Assembly: GCA_949123685.1 (NCBI GenBank)
Contig: CASBHZ010000021.1
Coordinates: forward strand, 1 to 39,736
From: an uncultured Bacteroidales bacterium
GTDB lineage: Bacteria > Bacteroidota > Bacteroidia > Bacteroidales > Muribaculaceae
Length of the DNA: 39,736 bases
Direction: 5' to 3'
Positions within the stretch are counted from its first letter, which is position 1. Each line of letters opens with the position of its first letter. This document shows positions 1 to 10,089 of this stretch, piece after piece. A model generated the notes under the pieces. It ran no database searches and was not told where the DNA came from. It worked only from the letters and a program-made list of their open reading frames with translations. The position numbers and the translations under genes were made by a program.

Positions 1-46
1 TACACAAGGAGACACACTCTTTCCCTACACGACGCTCTTCCGATCT
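1..46 (+). other. Illumina-type adapter with index at contig end (artefact)
   Basis: Bases 14-46 match the Illumina Read 1 primer (ending CTACACGACGCTCTTCCG plus ATCT). Bases 1-5 (TACAC) match the end of the P5 oligo and bases 6-13 (AAGGAGAC) sit where an 8-nt i5 index would be. The same 46 bases occur inverted at 39691-39736 with two mismatches. This is library sequence, not genome; genomic sequence starts at about 47. Confidence 0.97.
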
Positions 47-63
47 ATCAATACCAATAATTA

Positions 64-3000
64 ATGAAAAAACTTATTTTATCAATTTGTCTTATGGCGA
101 TGCTACCTTTGGCAGCGCAGAAGAAGACGTTTACGGCAGCGTGCCTTAACGTTGACGGCCTTCCACCAAGTGTTAAGGCGGCAGGCGTAGTAGACGTAAA
201 ACTAAATCCGGAGGGGCCTCAAGAAACGGGGACGCTACAAATGAGTAAGCTGGTGGCTCAGAAAGGATGGGATTTTTTCGGAGTTTCCGAAAATTTCAAT
301 TATAACACTCAGCTGATGTCGGAAATCGGCAGCTATTATAACAGTGGCACATACAGAGGTGCGATTCCGACGAGTGTGACTAATGTCGTGCCCTATCTCA
401 GTGGCAATAAATGGTTCGAAACGGACGGACTTAACCTTCTATGGCGTTCCAATATTAATGTCTCGGATGAGGAGTGGTACTTATGGAACAAACGTAACGG
501 CATAACTACCGATGGCGCGGATCAGTTGATAGCCAAGGGATTCAGATATTATACGGTGCGTATTGGCGCCGGACTGGAGGTGGATGTTTACATACTCCAT
601 ATGGACGCAGAGACCACGGAAGCTGATAATGCTGCCCGGGAAGTGCAGATGAACCAGCTTGTAGATATGATACTTGCAAGTGACAATAAGCGTCCTATAA
701 TTATAATGGGAGACACCAATTGTCGCTATACCCGCGATAACCTCAAGGGATTGATGTTCGACAGGATCAATGGAGACCCCCGTTTCGAGATGCATGACCC
801 CTGGATAGATTTCTCACGTAAGGGCGTGATGCCTTCGATTGGAGATCCGGCAATCATGGTTCCGGGTCATTTCGATGGCACTAACCATGAGGCTTTTCAG
901 ACTGGAGAGGTTGTTGACAAGGTTTTCTATATAAATAATACGGATGCCCGCGGCGTGACACTGACTGCCAAGAGTTATCTGCAAGACACTGAATTTACAT
1001 GGCCAGACGGGTCGGAAATTTCAGACCATTATCCCATTGTTATAGAATTTGAAATTGAGAATACCGGTGACGCGCTTTCCGGAGGTCAATATTATCTACG
1101 CAATGTCGGTACCGGTAAATATATAAATGGAGGAGGTTGGTGGGATACTCATGCCGTGATGTCGGAAACAGGCAAACTTTTCACGCTGACTCCTGTTTCT
1201 ACCGGAGATTCTGATTTTATTCTGAGTTCCTCCTATGGTTATCCGGATCGTGATGACATGTATCTTGATAAAGATGAATCAATCAAACATGTGTGGACTT
1301 TTGAGAAAGTGGAAGGGGAATCATCTTGGTTCCTTACTTATGAGGATGGAGACACGAAGAAGGCTCTTGGTCTTGACGAAGATAGTTTTTATGTAAACGG
1401 CAAGGTGTTTGATAAGGGTAACTCTATGCAAAAATGGGAGCTGATATCATCGGACGCGATGATGGCAGATCTCCATGCGGCTTCCGAAAGTGAACCAAAG
1501 AATGCCACTTTCCTGTTTAAGGGTGCAAGCCTCGGAAAAGATAAGGATTCTGATATCTGGGCAAATTCATTCTCTAAAAAAGAGTCTGCCGTTAAATGGG
1601 AACATGCGGGAAGTGAGGGGGCTGATGCAAACACCATAGGCAGGGTGTATAATGACAAGGTTATTATAGGCAGCAGGACAGTATGGTCTATCGCCAAGAC
1701 TGACGGAAATCTACCGAATGGATTGTATGAGGTTTCTTGTCAGATCTTCAGTGATAATAATGATGCCGAGTTAAAATTCAATGGCGTGTCAGTTGCTGTT
1801 CCTCGTGAAAACAATGGAGGAGTGACCACTGCCGCTGTTGCTGCAGGGAAATTTGCCAAAGGAGAGCATGTAGTTTCGGCACGTATTATTGTTTCTGATC
1901 ATCAGATTAAAACAGAAATCGGTAAACTTGGTTCCAATAAAAGCCCTGGAGCGGTGTTTTTCGATAATTTCCGGTTGACATATTATGGTCCTACCGGTGA
2001 TGATCTCGCGGCATTGAACCGTGTGAAGGCGGCTATCGATGATGCGAAAGCAAAGGCGGAAGCTTACGGTCTTGGCTCTTATAGCAATCGTTCCGTGGAA
2101 GATGCATATGAGAACCGCCTGATTACGGGAGATGGGACAAAAGAGGTGCATAATACTTATGTCGCGCTTGCCAAGGCGGCAGCAAAGCAGAATGCTATAC
2201 CTGCCGATATGCGTTATGCAATACTCAATAATTCATTTGAGATGGGTGATGCCTCGGAATGGGATGTATCCAAAGTCTCCAACGCGCGGGTGGAAGCGAC
2301 TGATGCCCCCGACGGACAATATATATTCAAGGCTGACGGAGGTGAACTTTCATATTCGCTTGAGGTGACCATGCCTGCTGGTATATATGAGCTCAAGGCG
2401 CATGTCTCTCCCGGTGCGGTGCTGAGGGCAGGCGATCGCGCAAGTGTCCCTGCAGAGGGTGCTGACGGAGAGTTTACGGAAATTTCCCTGAAATTTATTC
2501 TTCAGAATGGAACCACCACTATAGGTGTTAGGTCAGAGAGGGATTTCATGGCTGACAATTTTGTGCTCACCCGTCTTGGTGACCAACAGAATGCTGCATC
2601 ATATGAACTTGTGATGTTGGCTATGAAAGACGCTACCGAAAGAGTGACTGCAATGGGAGCTCCGTATAGTGATAACTGGGATTTATCGGAATATCAGGCA
2701 ATGATCGATAATCTTTCTATTGTAGGTGATGGCAATAGGGAGTTTAATGAAATATACGGTTTGCTTAGGGAGAAGGTCTTCAGTCAGCCCAAGACTGATG
2801 GAGTTAGCTTCACTAATGCAATCATCAATCCGAGTTTTGAGTTCGGTTCTACATTAGGTTGGGATGCAATATTCTCGGGAGATACCGGAGTTAAGGGAAA
2901 TTCAGATGCCACATACACTATGCAAGGATGTGATGGTGCCTATCTTTTCAATACATGGCAAGAAGGGCGTGGAACGATTCTCTCTCAGACTATTCCCGAA

Positions 3001-5205
3001 CTTCCGGCGGGGCATTACCGGTTGAGAGCCACTGTGGCGGGTGATCAAGGAAGTTATATATTCTTTGAAGTCAATGGTCAGCGGTCGGAGACAAAGCTTA
3101 TAGAACGTGCCAAGGAGATAGGTGAGGTGAAAAGTTTTGAGTTTGATGTTGCGGAAAATACAGATGTGGTGACCATAACCATATCCGGCGCCAATTCCGA
3201 TGGGTCATATGATGATTTCGGAGGCAATTGGTATAAGGTTGACAAATTCGAACTTACCAGGCATGGCGACACCAAGGTCTGCTTCTTCTATGACAGACTG
3301 CAGAGGGCAGTTAACCGCCTTAACCATATTGCAGCGGATCTTCCCGATAAGTATCGCCTTCAGTGGGATCCGAGTGATTATCGCGATTTGTATGAAAAAC
3401 ACATTGAGAGTAATCATGAGTCAGATCCCATGGAAGGAAGCAATGGAGTGGCTGAGATTAACGAGCTGTATGCCCGTTTCCGTTCTCTTGTTTATTCACA
3501 GACAGAGTCAGGTGCCGACATGAGTGGAGCAATTTCGAATCAGAGTTTTGAACTGGGCAATTTGTCTTTCTGGAATATAAACATGGAGTCGATGGCGGAT
3601 GCCAAGGTGACCAAGGGTAATCTGGAAGATGTGTATAAAACGGAGGGACTTGACGGCGAGTATCTCTTCAACTCCTGGCTTAACAATAAGTCTGCTCCAT
3701 TGTATCAGGTGTTGCCGGCAGTTCCTGCTGGTCGTTACCGTCTTACGGCGCAGGTGGCTTCTGACGCGGGCAATATGTTTTATCTTGCTGCAAACGGAAC
3801 GTCAGGAAATATGCTGACTACATCCGGTAGCGGCGCGTTTGAAACAGCTATGGTGGAGTTTGAGGTTGAAGCGGATAATACTGATGTCCTTCTTGGTCTT
3901 TATCCTTCGGCAAACGGAGATTTTGATCCGGAGCTTAATCCTGTCGTTATGGGTCCATGGTTCAAGGCAGACAATTTCCGTTTGACATTATTGAGTCGCA
4001 AGACGGAAGTTAAGTGGAGGATGGAAAGCGAGGATTATGGAACAATCATTCTCCCGTTTGAGTCGGAACTTCCTGATGACCTGACTGCATATGCCGTAGT
4101 TTCGTCTGCGCCGACAGATACAAAAGGTGAAGCGAATTATCATCAGATCCTGTCTTTGGTGGCTAAGGATAAGATAGAGGCGAATACGCCATATCTGGTG
4201 AAGCGTGTAGAATCCGGCACGTCATCGACAAGTCGTTCTGCAGTGAGAGCTGATGAAGATGGTGTGTACACATTCACAGGATGGACTTCTCATACCGCAG
4301 ATACATATAAGTCCGGTCTGCTTACAGGCACGTTAGTGGAGAAAGAGGCGCAAGCTGCCGACCATCATTTTCATATGGTTGGTGACAACATAGGTTTCTT
4401 CATGCATGACGGCTCTATCGAGCATTCGTCTGTTGAACCTTATCATGCATATATTTCCGGACAAGAGGATTTCATACCTGTATTCTACCTGACAGAACCT
4501 ACACTGCCTGTGGAATGGACTATGGAGGGATCGCTTTACGGGACGATGATACTACCTTTTGATGCAGAGATTCCTGAAGGATTGGAAGTATTTTTGTTCG
4601 AGAACTTGTCGGATATAAAGACAGCCACTCTTGCCGGGCGCTCCGAGCAGATCGAGTACCAGCTTGTGACTTTGAGTAAGAAAGATAAAATATCAGCCAA
4701 TACTCCTTATTTGGTAAAGAAGGCAGACACGGAGGCTATTCCCGGAATTGCCGAAACAGATGGTATTGTAAATTCCGTATATACTTTCAAAGGCGTGGCT
4801 TCCAACAAGAATGATTCCTATGTCGGGGGTATGCTTACGGGAACTTTTATCAACCGTAATGCGTCATCCGGAGATCATGTGCTGTTTCAGGATGAGAGCG
4901 AGGCGCTGTTTACTCTTCTGGAGGACAGCAACGGAATTGAAGTTCCTTCATATCATGCTTATGTAGCAGGAGATTCATCTTCAGTGCGTGCTCCATTCCT
5001 ACTTTTTGATGATCCTGTAAATGAAGATATAGAAACAGGAATAAGCGATATCCTTACCGATAGCGAAGCGGTTGTAGATGTGTATTCTTTAAATGGTTCA
5101 TGTGTCCTCAGATCCGTTAAACTTGCAGAAGCCATTGATTCCCTTTCTCCCGGAATTTATATTTTCCGTAGCGGAGGGTTGACGCTAAAGGTGATGAAGC
5201 GCTGA
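64..5205 (+). CDS. Secreted multidomain endonuclease/exonuclease/phosphatase (EEP) fold protein with T9SS sorting tail
   Basis: The 1713-residue product opens with a signal peptide (residues 1-19, MKKLILSICLMAMLPLAAQ). Residues about 22-332 form an EEP (DNase I/sphingomyelinase-like) domain. Visible catalytic elements are N29 in CLNVDG, E76 in SEN, the HMDAE strand (H179, D181), GDTN (D217, N219) and SDH (D321, H322). Next comes a trefoil-like segment starting YYLRNVGTGKYI, then a beta-sandwich around 475-645. Three jelly-roll-like modules open with N-x-SFE-x-G near residues 720, 920 and 1155. Two paralogous segments open YGTIILPF and YGTMILPF near 1325 and 1492. The tail from about 1658 (VYSLNG, LSPGIYIF, basic end) resembles a type A T9SS sorting signal. 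Family knowledge suggests a surface hydrolase of phosphodiesters; the substrate is unknown. The start lies only 17 nt from the adapter, so its promoter is not in the window. Confidence 0.85.
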   Translation: MKKLILSICLMAMLPLAAQKKTFTAACLNVDGLPPSVKAAGVVDVKLNPEGPQETGTLQMSKLVAQKGWDFFGVSENFNYNTQLMSEIGSYYNSGTYRGAIPTSVTNVVPYLSGNKWFETDGLNLLWRSNINVSDEEWYLWNKRNGITTDGADQLIAKGFRYYTVRIGAGLEVDVYILHMDAETTEADNAAREVQMNQLVDMILASDNKRPIIIMGDTNCRYTRDNLKGLMFDRINGDPRFEMHDPWIDFSRKGVMPSIGDPAIMVPGHFDGTNHEAFQTGEVVDKVFYINNTDARGVTLTAKSYLQDTEFTWPDGSEISDHYPIVIEFEIENTGDALSGGQYYLRNVGTGKYINGGGWWDTHAVMSETGKLFTLTPVSTGDSDFILSSSYGYPDRDDMYLDKDESIKHVWTFEKVEGESSWFLTYEDGDTKKALGLDEDSFYVNGKVFDKGNSMQKWELISSDAMMADLHAASESEPKNATFLFKGASLGKDKDSDIWANSFSKKESAVKWEHAGSEGADANTIGRVYNDKVIIGSRTVWSIAKTDGNLPNGLYEVSCQIFSDNNDAELKFNGVSVAVPRENNGGVTTAAVAAGKFAKGEHVVSARIIVSDHQIKTEIGKLGSNKSPGAVFFDNFRLTYYGPTGDDLAALNRVKAAIDDAKAKAEAYGLGSYSNRSVEDAYENRLITGDGTKEVHNTYVALAKAAAKQNAIPADMRYAILNNSFEMGDASEWDVSKVSNARVEATDAPDGQYIFKADGGELSYSLEVTMPAGIYELKAHVSPGAVLRAGDRASVPAEGADGEFTEISLKFILQNGTTTIGVRSERDFMADNFVLTRLGDQQNAASYELVMLAMKDATERVTAMGAPYSDNWDLSEYQAMIDNLSIVGDGNREFNEIYGLLREKVFSQPKTDGVSFTNAIINPSFEFGSTLGWDAIFSGDTGVKGNSDATYTMQGCDGAYLFNTWQEGRGTILSQTIPELPAGHYRLRATVAGDQGSYIFFEVNGQRSETKLIERAKEIGEVKSFEFDVAENTDVVTITISGANSDGSYDDFGGNWYKVDKFELTRHGDTKVCFFYDRLQRAVNRLNHIAADLPDKYRLQWDPSDYRDLYEKHIESNHESDPMEGSNGVAEINELYARFRSLVYSQTESGADMSGAISNQSFELGNLSFWNINMESMADAKVTKGNLEDVYKTEGLDGEYLFNSWLNNKSAPLYQVLPAVPAGRYRLTAQVASDAGNMFYLAANGTSGNMLTTSGSGAFETAMVEFEVEADNTDVLLGLYPSANGDFDPELNPVVMGPWFKADNFRLTLLSRKTEVKWRMESEDYGTIILPFESELPDDLTAYAVVSSAPTDTKGEANYHQILSLVAKDKIEANTPYLVKRVESGTSSTSRSAVRADEDGVYTFTGWTSHTADTYKSGLLTGTLVEKEAQAADHHFHMVGDNIGFFMHDGSIEHSSVEPYHAYISGQEDFIPVFYLTEPTLPVEWTMEGSLYGTMILPFDAEIPEGLEVFLFENLSDIKTATLAGRSEQIEYQLVTLSKKDKISANTPYLVKKADTEAIPGIAETDGIVNSVYTFKGVASNKNDSYVGGMLTGTFINRNASSGDHVLFQDESEALFTLLEDSNGIEVPSYHAYVAGDSSSVRAPFLLFDDPVNEDIETGISDILTDSEAVVDVYSLNGSCVLRSVKLAEAIDSLSPGIYIFRSGGLTLKVMKR

Positions 5206-5216
5206 TCATTAATTAT

Positions 5217-5260
5217 ATAAATAGACGGCACTGCAAATATTTGCAGTGCCGTCTATTTAT
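5217..5260. terminator. Bidirectional intrinsic terminator, 44-bp perfect palindrome
   Basis: Positions 5217-5260 form a perfect inverted repeat centred on AATATT, with GC-rich arms (GACGGCACTGC) and A/T tracts outside the stem on both sides. It lies 12 nt after the stop of the plus-strand secreted hydrolase and 64 nt after the stop of the convergent minus-strand pgi, so it can terminate both. Confidence 0.88.
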
Positions 5261-5324
5261 TATTTATATGGGAATTATTACTGCCCGTTAAAAAAATAAT
5301 TTTTAGCGGATTGTAATCAGCTTC

Positions 5325-6629
5325 TTAATATCCGGGTTTCTTGAGCAGTTTGAACATATTTTTCTTATATGCCTCAACACCGGGTTGGTTGAAGGGGTTT
5401 ACACCAAGCATATATCCGCTGATGCCACATGCCTTCTCGAAGAAATATATGAGCTGTCCTAATGAGTATTCATCAATTGCCGGTAGCGTGATGTGTATGT
5501 TAGGTACACCGCCATCTACGTGAGCCATCTTTGTGCCCAGCTCTGCCATTTTGTTTACCTCGTCGATGCGTTTGCCGGCAAGGTAATTGATGCCGTCAAG
5601 GTCGGCTGCATCAGAAGGCACGCGGTGTTCAACTGCCGGCTTGGCTACAGAAATCACAGTCTCGAAGATTGTGCGCTCGCCATCCTGGATCCATTGACCC
5701 ATGGAGTGGAGGTCGGTGGTGAAGTCTACGGATGCGGGGAAGATACCTTTGCCGTCTTTACCCTCGCTTTCGCCATAAAGCTGTTTCCACCATTCTGAAA
5801 CGTAATGGAGCTTTGGATCGAAATTCACGAGAATTTCAATCTTCTTACCGTCGCGATACAAAGCGTTGCGCAGGCGTGCATAAGTGAGGGCGATGTTATT
5901 GTCGGAAGAATGCAAAGTAGCCTTTTCCATGTCTGTGGCACCGGCAAGAAGTTGCTTGATGTCGTGACCGGCAACAGCTATCGGAAGAAGTCCTACCGGA
6001 GTCAGAACCGAGAAACGACCGCCAACGTTGTCCGGAATAACATATGTTTCGTAACCCTCTTCGTCGCTCATCTGACGGAGCGCACCACGTGCGCCGTCAG
6101 TTACGGCAACGATGAGTTTTTTTGCTTCCTCTTTACCTACCTGGCTAACGAGCTGATCCTTGAGCAGGCGGAATGCGATAGCCGGCTCTGTGGTTGTGCC
6201 GGATTTGGAGATAACGATTATACCGAATCTTTTGCCTTTAAGAAGGTTCTGGAGTTCGGCAAGATATTCCTCACCGATATTCTGACCGGCATAAACAACT
6301 TTCGGCTCATTGGGCTTGGGTGCATAGAAATCTGCAAATGAATCGGAAAGGGCATAGTTTACAGCCTTTGCACCGAGGTAGCTGCCGCCGATGCCTACGC
6401 AAACCACGTAGTCGCAATTCTCACGTAGACGTTGCGCGGTGGCTTCAATGCGCCCTACGAGTTCTGCAGGAGTTGAGGAAGGGAGGTCAAGCCAGCCAAG
6501 AAAATCGTTGCCGGCGCCTGAACCCTCTTCCAGAGTGGCGAGAGCCTTGATGCTTTCATCCTTGAGGGCTTCGTATTGTTTGTCTGCAAAAGAAATTGCA
6601 TCCTGAATATTAAGCTCGATTGCTTTCAT
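5325..6629 (-). CDS. pgi: Glucose-6-phosphate isomerase
   Basis: This cytosolic enzyme interconverts glucose-6-phosphate and fructose-6-phosphate in glycolysis. At 434 residues it is the short PGI form typical of Bacteroidota and Firmicutes. Visible landmarks are the sugar-isomerase motif [11 protein letters not shown], the signature [12 protein letters not shown], and the C-terminal signature ending [13 protein letters not shown]. The start [14 protein letters not shown] gives a full N-terminus. It converges with the upstream secreted hydrolase across the palindromic terminator, and lysS lies 119 bp upstream on the same strand. The gene looks intact. Confidence 0.97.
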   Translation of the reverse strand: MKAIELNIQDAISFADKQYEALKDESIKALATLEEGSGAGNDFLGWLDLPSSTPAELVGRIEATAQRLRENCDYVVCVGIGGSYLGAKAVNYALSDSFADFYAPKPNEPKVVYAGQNIGEEYLAELQNLLKGKRFGIIVISKSGTTTEPAIAFRLLKDQLVSQVGKEEAKKLIVAVTDGARGALRQMSDEEGYETYVIPDNVGGRFSVLTPVGLLPIAVAGHDIKQLLAGATDMEKATLHSSDNNIALTYARLRNALYRDGKKIEILVNFDPKLHYVSEWWKQLYGESEGKDGKGIFPASVDFTTDLHSMGQWIQDGERTIFETVISVAKPAVEHRVPSDAADLDGINYLAGKRIDEVNKMAELGTKMAHVDGGVPNIHITLPAIDEYSLGQLIYFFEKACGISGYMLGVNPFNQPGVEAYKKNMFKLLKKPGY

Positions 6630-6748
6630 AACTTCTATCGTTTTTTTGTCTATTTATGATGGTGTGCCATTTATGTGAAAGGGCGCACCGGTATTATAAC
6701 AAGTTAATACGTTAAAAGGATCTTTAGAGAATTTCCAGTGACAGTATA

Positions 6749-8311
6749 TTACTCCTGTTCAGACTCTTTCTCTTCACCCTCTTCCGCACCTGATTTGGCA
6801 ACCTTCTGCGGACGCATCTGCGGGAAGAGGAGAACTTCCTGAATGGTGGTCTGACCGGTGAGCAGCATGGCAAGACGGTCCATACCTATACCCATACCGG
6901 ATGTGGGGGGCATACCATATTCAAGAGCACGGATGAAGTCGGCGTCAATGATCATGGCTTCGTCGTCACCTTTGTCGGCAAGGCGCATCTGCTCCGCAAA
7001 GCGCTCATATTGGTCGATCGGGTCGTTAAGCTCTGAATATGCGTTGGCGAGTTCCTTGCCGTTTACCATAAGCTCAAAACGCTCGGTTAGCTCCGGGTTC
7101 TCACGATGACGCTTGGTGAGGGGAGACATCTCTATAGGATAGTCTGTAATGAATGTGGGCTGAATATAGGAGCCTTCACATTTCTCTCCAAATATTTCAT
7201 CTATAAGTTTTCCTTTGCCCATTGACGGGTCTGTTTCTATGCCTGCTTCCTTACAGAATGCGCGGAGTTCATCTTCGCTTTTGCCGGTTATGTCGAAACC
7301 GGTTTTTTCAAGGATGGCTTCGGTCATGGTCACGCGCTTGTATGGAGGTTTGAAATCGATTTCGTGATCGCCTACCTGCACTTTTGTCGTTCCATTCACG
7401 TCGAGTGCTATTTTTTCAAGCATTTTCTCCGTGAAATCCATCATCCAGTTGTAATCTTTGTATGGAACGTATATTTCCATGCATGTGAACTCAGGATTGT
7501 GAGTGCGGTCCATACCTTCATTACGGAAGTTTTTGGAAAACTCATATACTCCCTCAAAACCACCCACGATGAGACGCTTCAGATAAAGCTCATCGGCAAT
7601 GCGGAGATACAGCGGTATGTCAAGCGCATTGTGGTGTGTTATGAAAGGACGAGCTGCCGCTCCGCCTGGTATCGACTGCAGGATAGGGGTTTCAACCTCT
7701 GTATAGTTAAACGAGTTGAAGTATTCACGCATGGAGTTGAACATCTTCGTGCGTTTGAGGAAAATGTCGCGCACGCCTGGGTTCACTACAAGGTCCACGT
7801 AACGTTGACGGTATCTCTGTTCCGGATCGGTAAAGGCGTCATATGCCTTGCCGTCTTTGAGTTTCACGATAGGGAGCGGTCGAAGACTCTTGCCGAGAAC
7901 CGTGATTTCGCGGGCATGGATGGATATTTCTCCCATCTGGGTGCGGAACACATAGCCCTTTATTCCGATGAAATCGCCTATATCAAGAAGTTTCTTGAAA
8001 ACCACGTTATAGAAATCCTTGTCTTCGCCGGGACATATGTCGTCGCGGCTTACATATATCTGGATGCGGCCCTCGGAATCTTGCAGCTCCATGAAGGAAG
8101 CCTTGCCCATGATTCGGCGGCTCATGATACGTCCTGCTACAGACACTTCACGGGGAGGGTTCAGGTTGTCATCGAAATTCTCTTTGATTTCACGGGAATA
8201 ACCGTTCACGGGATATTCCGCTGCAGGATAAGGATCGATGCCGCGTTCACGAAGAGCCTCAAGGCTACGGCGACGCACAATCTCTTGCTCGCTAAGTTCT
8301 TGGTTTGCCAT
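6749..8311 (-). CDS. lysS: Lysyl-tRNA synthetase, class II
   Basis: LysS charges tRNA-Lys with lysine in the cytosol. The N-terminal OB-fold anticodon-binding domain covers roughly residues 55-160 ([20 protein letters not shown]). Class II motif 2 is [20 protein letters not shown], and motif 3 is [15 protein letters not shown] near the C-terminus. I chose the ATG at 8311 ([15 protein letters not shown]), giving 520 residues. The longer frame back to 8407 adds 32 residues ([15 protein letters not shown] and on) unlike the family. The acidic tail [13 protein letters not shown] is typical of Bacteroidota LysS. No damage is seen. Confidence 0.97.
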   Translation of the reverse strand: MANQELSEQEIVRRRSLEALRERGIDPYPAAEYPVNGYSREIKENFDDNLNPPREVSVAGRIMSRRIMGKASFMELQDSEGRIQIYVSRDDICPGEDKDFYNVVFKKLLDIGDFIGIKGYVFRTQMGEISIHAREITVLGKSLRPLPIVKLKDGKAYDAFTDPEQRYRQRYVDLVVNPGVRDIFLKRTKMFNSMREYFNSFNYTEVETPILQSIPGGAAARPFITHHNALDIPLYLRIADELYLKRLIVGGFEGVYEFSKNFRNEGMDRTHNPEFTCMEIYVPYKDYNWMMDFTEKMLEKIALDVNGTTKVQVGDHEIDFKPPYKRVTMTEAILEKTGFDITGKSEDELRAFCKEAGIETDPSMGKGKLIDEIFGEKCEGSYIQPTFITDYPIEMSPLTKRHRENPELTERFELMVNGKELANAYSELNDPIDQYERFAEQMRLADKGDDEAMIIDADFIRALEYGMPPTSGMGIGMDRLAMLLTGQTTIQEVLLFPQMRPQKVAKSGAEEGEEKESEQE

Positions 8312-8487
8312 ATATTGGTTAAGTAAATGAAAGTCTGTCCTCAATCGTGTTGAGGCATGTATACAATTATTTGCAAAGTTAATAAAAAAAGTTGATATTC
8401 CGGGCAATATCCCCCAGATGGCATGGTGATGCGGTAAGTTAAATAAGACTTTTGAGTATTATGCCTCCCCTTCATTGAAGATTGAGT

Positions 8488-8982
8488 TTATAATATTTTC
8501 AACGCTATTGCGGCGCAGGCTTCTGCATCTGCAAGGGCATGATGATGGTTTGTGAGGTCGTAACCGCAATGGGCGGCTACGGTGTGAAGCTGATGGTTGG
8601 GGAGGTCCGATCCGAAAACCCGGCGGGAGGCGCGGCAAGTGCAGTAAAACGGATATTCGGGATATTCCATGCCATAAGCTTGATGCACGGCTTTAAGGCA
8701 ACCTTCGTCGAATGTGGAGTTATGGGCAATTAGCGGCAATCCTTTGAGTTTGCCACAGACCTTTTCCCATACTTCCGGGAAAGATGGTTGTCCGTCAGTA
8801 TCGTTGCGTGTCATGCCATGCACCCGGGTTGTGAAATATGTGTAATAGTTCGGTGTCGGTTCGATAAGGCTATAAAAGCGGTCGACAATTTCTCCGTTAC
8901 GGACGATTACCACCCCTACGCTGCACACGCTCGACCTGCATCCGTTGGCTGTCTCAAAATCTATTGCTGCGAAATTTGTCAT
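8488..8982 (-). CDS. DnaQ-like DEDDh 3'-5' exonuclease
   Basis: The 164-residue protein is a single RNase H-fold exonuclease domain. Exo I is AIDFETA (catalytic Asp and Glu), exo II is LIAHNSTFDEGCL (Asp), and exo III is HHALADAEACA, supplying the His and Asp of a DEDDh active site. It resembles stand-alone proofreading or epsilon-like exonucleases, acting in DNA repair or RNA turnover; the sequence does not say which. I prefer the ATG at 8982 (MTNFAAIDFETA) to the TTG two codons upstream. It is divergent from vsr, 58 bp away. Confidence 0.88.
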   Translation of the reverse strand: MTNFAAIDFETANGCRSSVCSVGVVIVRNGEIVDRFYSLIEPTPNYYTYFTTRVHGMTRNDTDGQPSFPEVWEKVCGKLKGLPLIAHNSTFDEGCLKAVHQAYGMEYPEYPFYCTCRASRRVFGSDLPNHQLHTVAAHCGYDLTNHHHALADAEACAAIALKIL

Positions 8983-9040
8983 AAACAAGTGATCTCTTAC
9001 TTATCTATATACGTAAACGAAATTTGAGCGTTATAATTAT

Positions 9041-9565
9041 ATGACGGATATAATGACACCGGAGCAGAGGCATCGCTGCATGGCGGCGGTGAAAAGCAAG
9101 GACACCAAACCGGAAATGATAGTGAGGAAGTTTTTGTTTTCCAAAGGTCTGCGCTATCGTGTCAATAACCGTAAATTGCCCGGTTCTCCTGATATCGTAT
9201 TTAAGAAATACAGAACGGCTATATTTATAGACGGCTGTTTCTGGCATGGTCATGACGGCTGCCGGTATTATAAAATGCCGAAATCCAATATCGAATTTTG
9301 GGAGCGGAAGATCAGCCATAACCGAGCACGCGACATATCCAACACTGCAGTACTTGAGATAATGGGGTGGCGGGTGATCCGCGTTTGAGAGTGTGAAGTT
9401 AGGGACAAGGCTACCCGAGACAGAACCCTCTCTGATCTATATCACAATATAACAGCTCCGGTTGCGCCTGTCCGTGCCAACAAAAATTCGGATGGTTATG
9501 CGCCGGCGGTAGATGATCCCGCTGTAGCAGCCGAGCCGGGTCCCTACTACGGCGACACCAGGTGA
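9041..9565 (+). pseudogene. vsr: vsr: very-short-patch-repair endonuclease interrupted by in-frame TGA
   Basis: Vsr nicks DNA 5' of T:G mismatches left by deamination of 5-methylcytosine. The first 115 codons carry family landmarks: MTPEQRHRCMAAVKSKDT, the catalytic Asp in GSPDIVF, and IDGCFWHGHDGC with the active-site histidines. Translation stops at TGA (9386-9388) after GWRVIRV, where the family normally has Trp (RVWEC). Reading through in the same frame gives ECEVRDKATRDRTLSDLYHN and runs to a second stop at 9563-9565. One substitution (TGG to TGA) therefore explains the break. The remaining 115-residue ORF keeps the catalytic residues but loses the C-terminal helix. No dcm-type cytosine methyltransferase is in the window. 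Alternatives are a base-calling error or a very recent null allele. Confidence 0.85.
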
Positions 9566-9644
9566 GGGGTTGTATATTATAATGGCTCTGTTCTGCATTT
9601 CCTTGTAGAATCTAAATTTGTGAATTTTATAATAAAATTTTTAG

Positions 9645-9714
9645 GACTATTAAATATTTGTCTAAAAATAGTCGTAGTTAGAGCTTTTATTCGTATATTT
9701 GTAGTCTAATAGAC
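9645..9714 (+). promoter_or_regulatory. Putative hipB promoter and operator
   Basis: A Bacteroides -7 element TATATTTG lies at 9694-9701, 25 bp before the hipB ATG; no convincing -33 is seen. Around it are GACTA/TAGTC half-sites: GACTATT at 9645 facing AATAGTC at 9667, and TAGTC at 9702 inside the small palindrome GTCTAATAGAC (9704-9714). HipB-type antitoxins usually repress their own operon through such palindromes, so this is a plausible autoregulatory operator. Confidence 0.45.
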
Positions 9715-9726
9715 GTAAGTACGGCT

Positions 9727-10089
9727 ATGGAAGAGAATATATATATGTTGCCTGACGGGGAAATACGCCGTCGGGTGGGGCAAAAAATAAGGCATCTGCG
9801 ACTCCGACAGAACTTCACACAAGTTTCGCTCGCAGAACAGGCGCAAGTCTCTCTGACAACTTTAAAGAAAATCGAAAAAGGCGATATAAGCTATTTCGAT
9901 TCCCTGATGCGTGTGCTTCGCGTTCTTGGCGAACTGGATGTGTTCTCTTCTCTCATTAAGGAAGAAGAGATGAGTCCCAATGAATACTTCGAGTTTGTCG
10001 AGGCAAGCAAGAAGAAGCAACGCAAACGTGCAAGCAGAGGGAATAAAACTCCCTTGCAACCTAATATGGAGGAAGAATCGAAATGGTAG
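9727..10089 (+). CDS. hipB: HipB-like XRE-family antitoxin/repressor
   Basis: The 120-residue protein has a helix-turn-helix domain at about residues 15-70: VGQKIRHLRLRQNFTQVSLA, then QVSLTTLKKIEKGD and LMRVLRVLGELD. A charged tail follows (KKKQRKRASRG). In HipBA modules the antitoxin binds operator DNA and neutralises the HipA kinase. The stop codon overlaps the original hipA start (ATGGTAGACATAGC at 10083), the usual translational coupling. The partner kinase is damaged, so this is now an orphan antitoxin that may still act as a repressor. Confidence 0.85.
   Translation: MEENIYMLPDGEIRRRVGQKIRHLRLRQNFTQVSLAEQAQVSLTTLKKIEKGDISYFDSLMRVLRVLGELDVFSSLIKEEEMSPNEYFEFVEASKKKQRKRASRGNKTPLQPNMEEESKW

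Noticed and set aside
5805..6341. A 178-codon plus-strand open frame
   Set aside because: Antisense shadow of pgi; no motif or promoter.
6661..6689. GGTGTGCC/GGCGCACC inverted repeat as lysS terminator
   Set aside because: The stem has a mismatch or G-U pair and no T-tract follows on the minus strand; too weak to call.
7364..8326. A 320-codon plus-strand open frame
   Set aside because: It lies wholly antisense to lysS, whose class II synthetase motifs are unmistakable, and the antisense product has no family features.
9386..9388. TGA recoded as tryptophan in vsr
   Set aside because: Other genes here, including the first CDS and the SRD5A homologue, end in TGA, so TGA is a stop in this organism.
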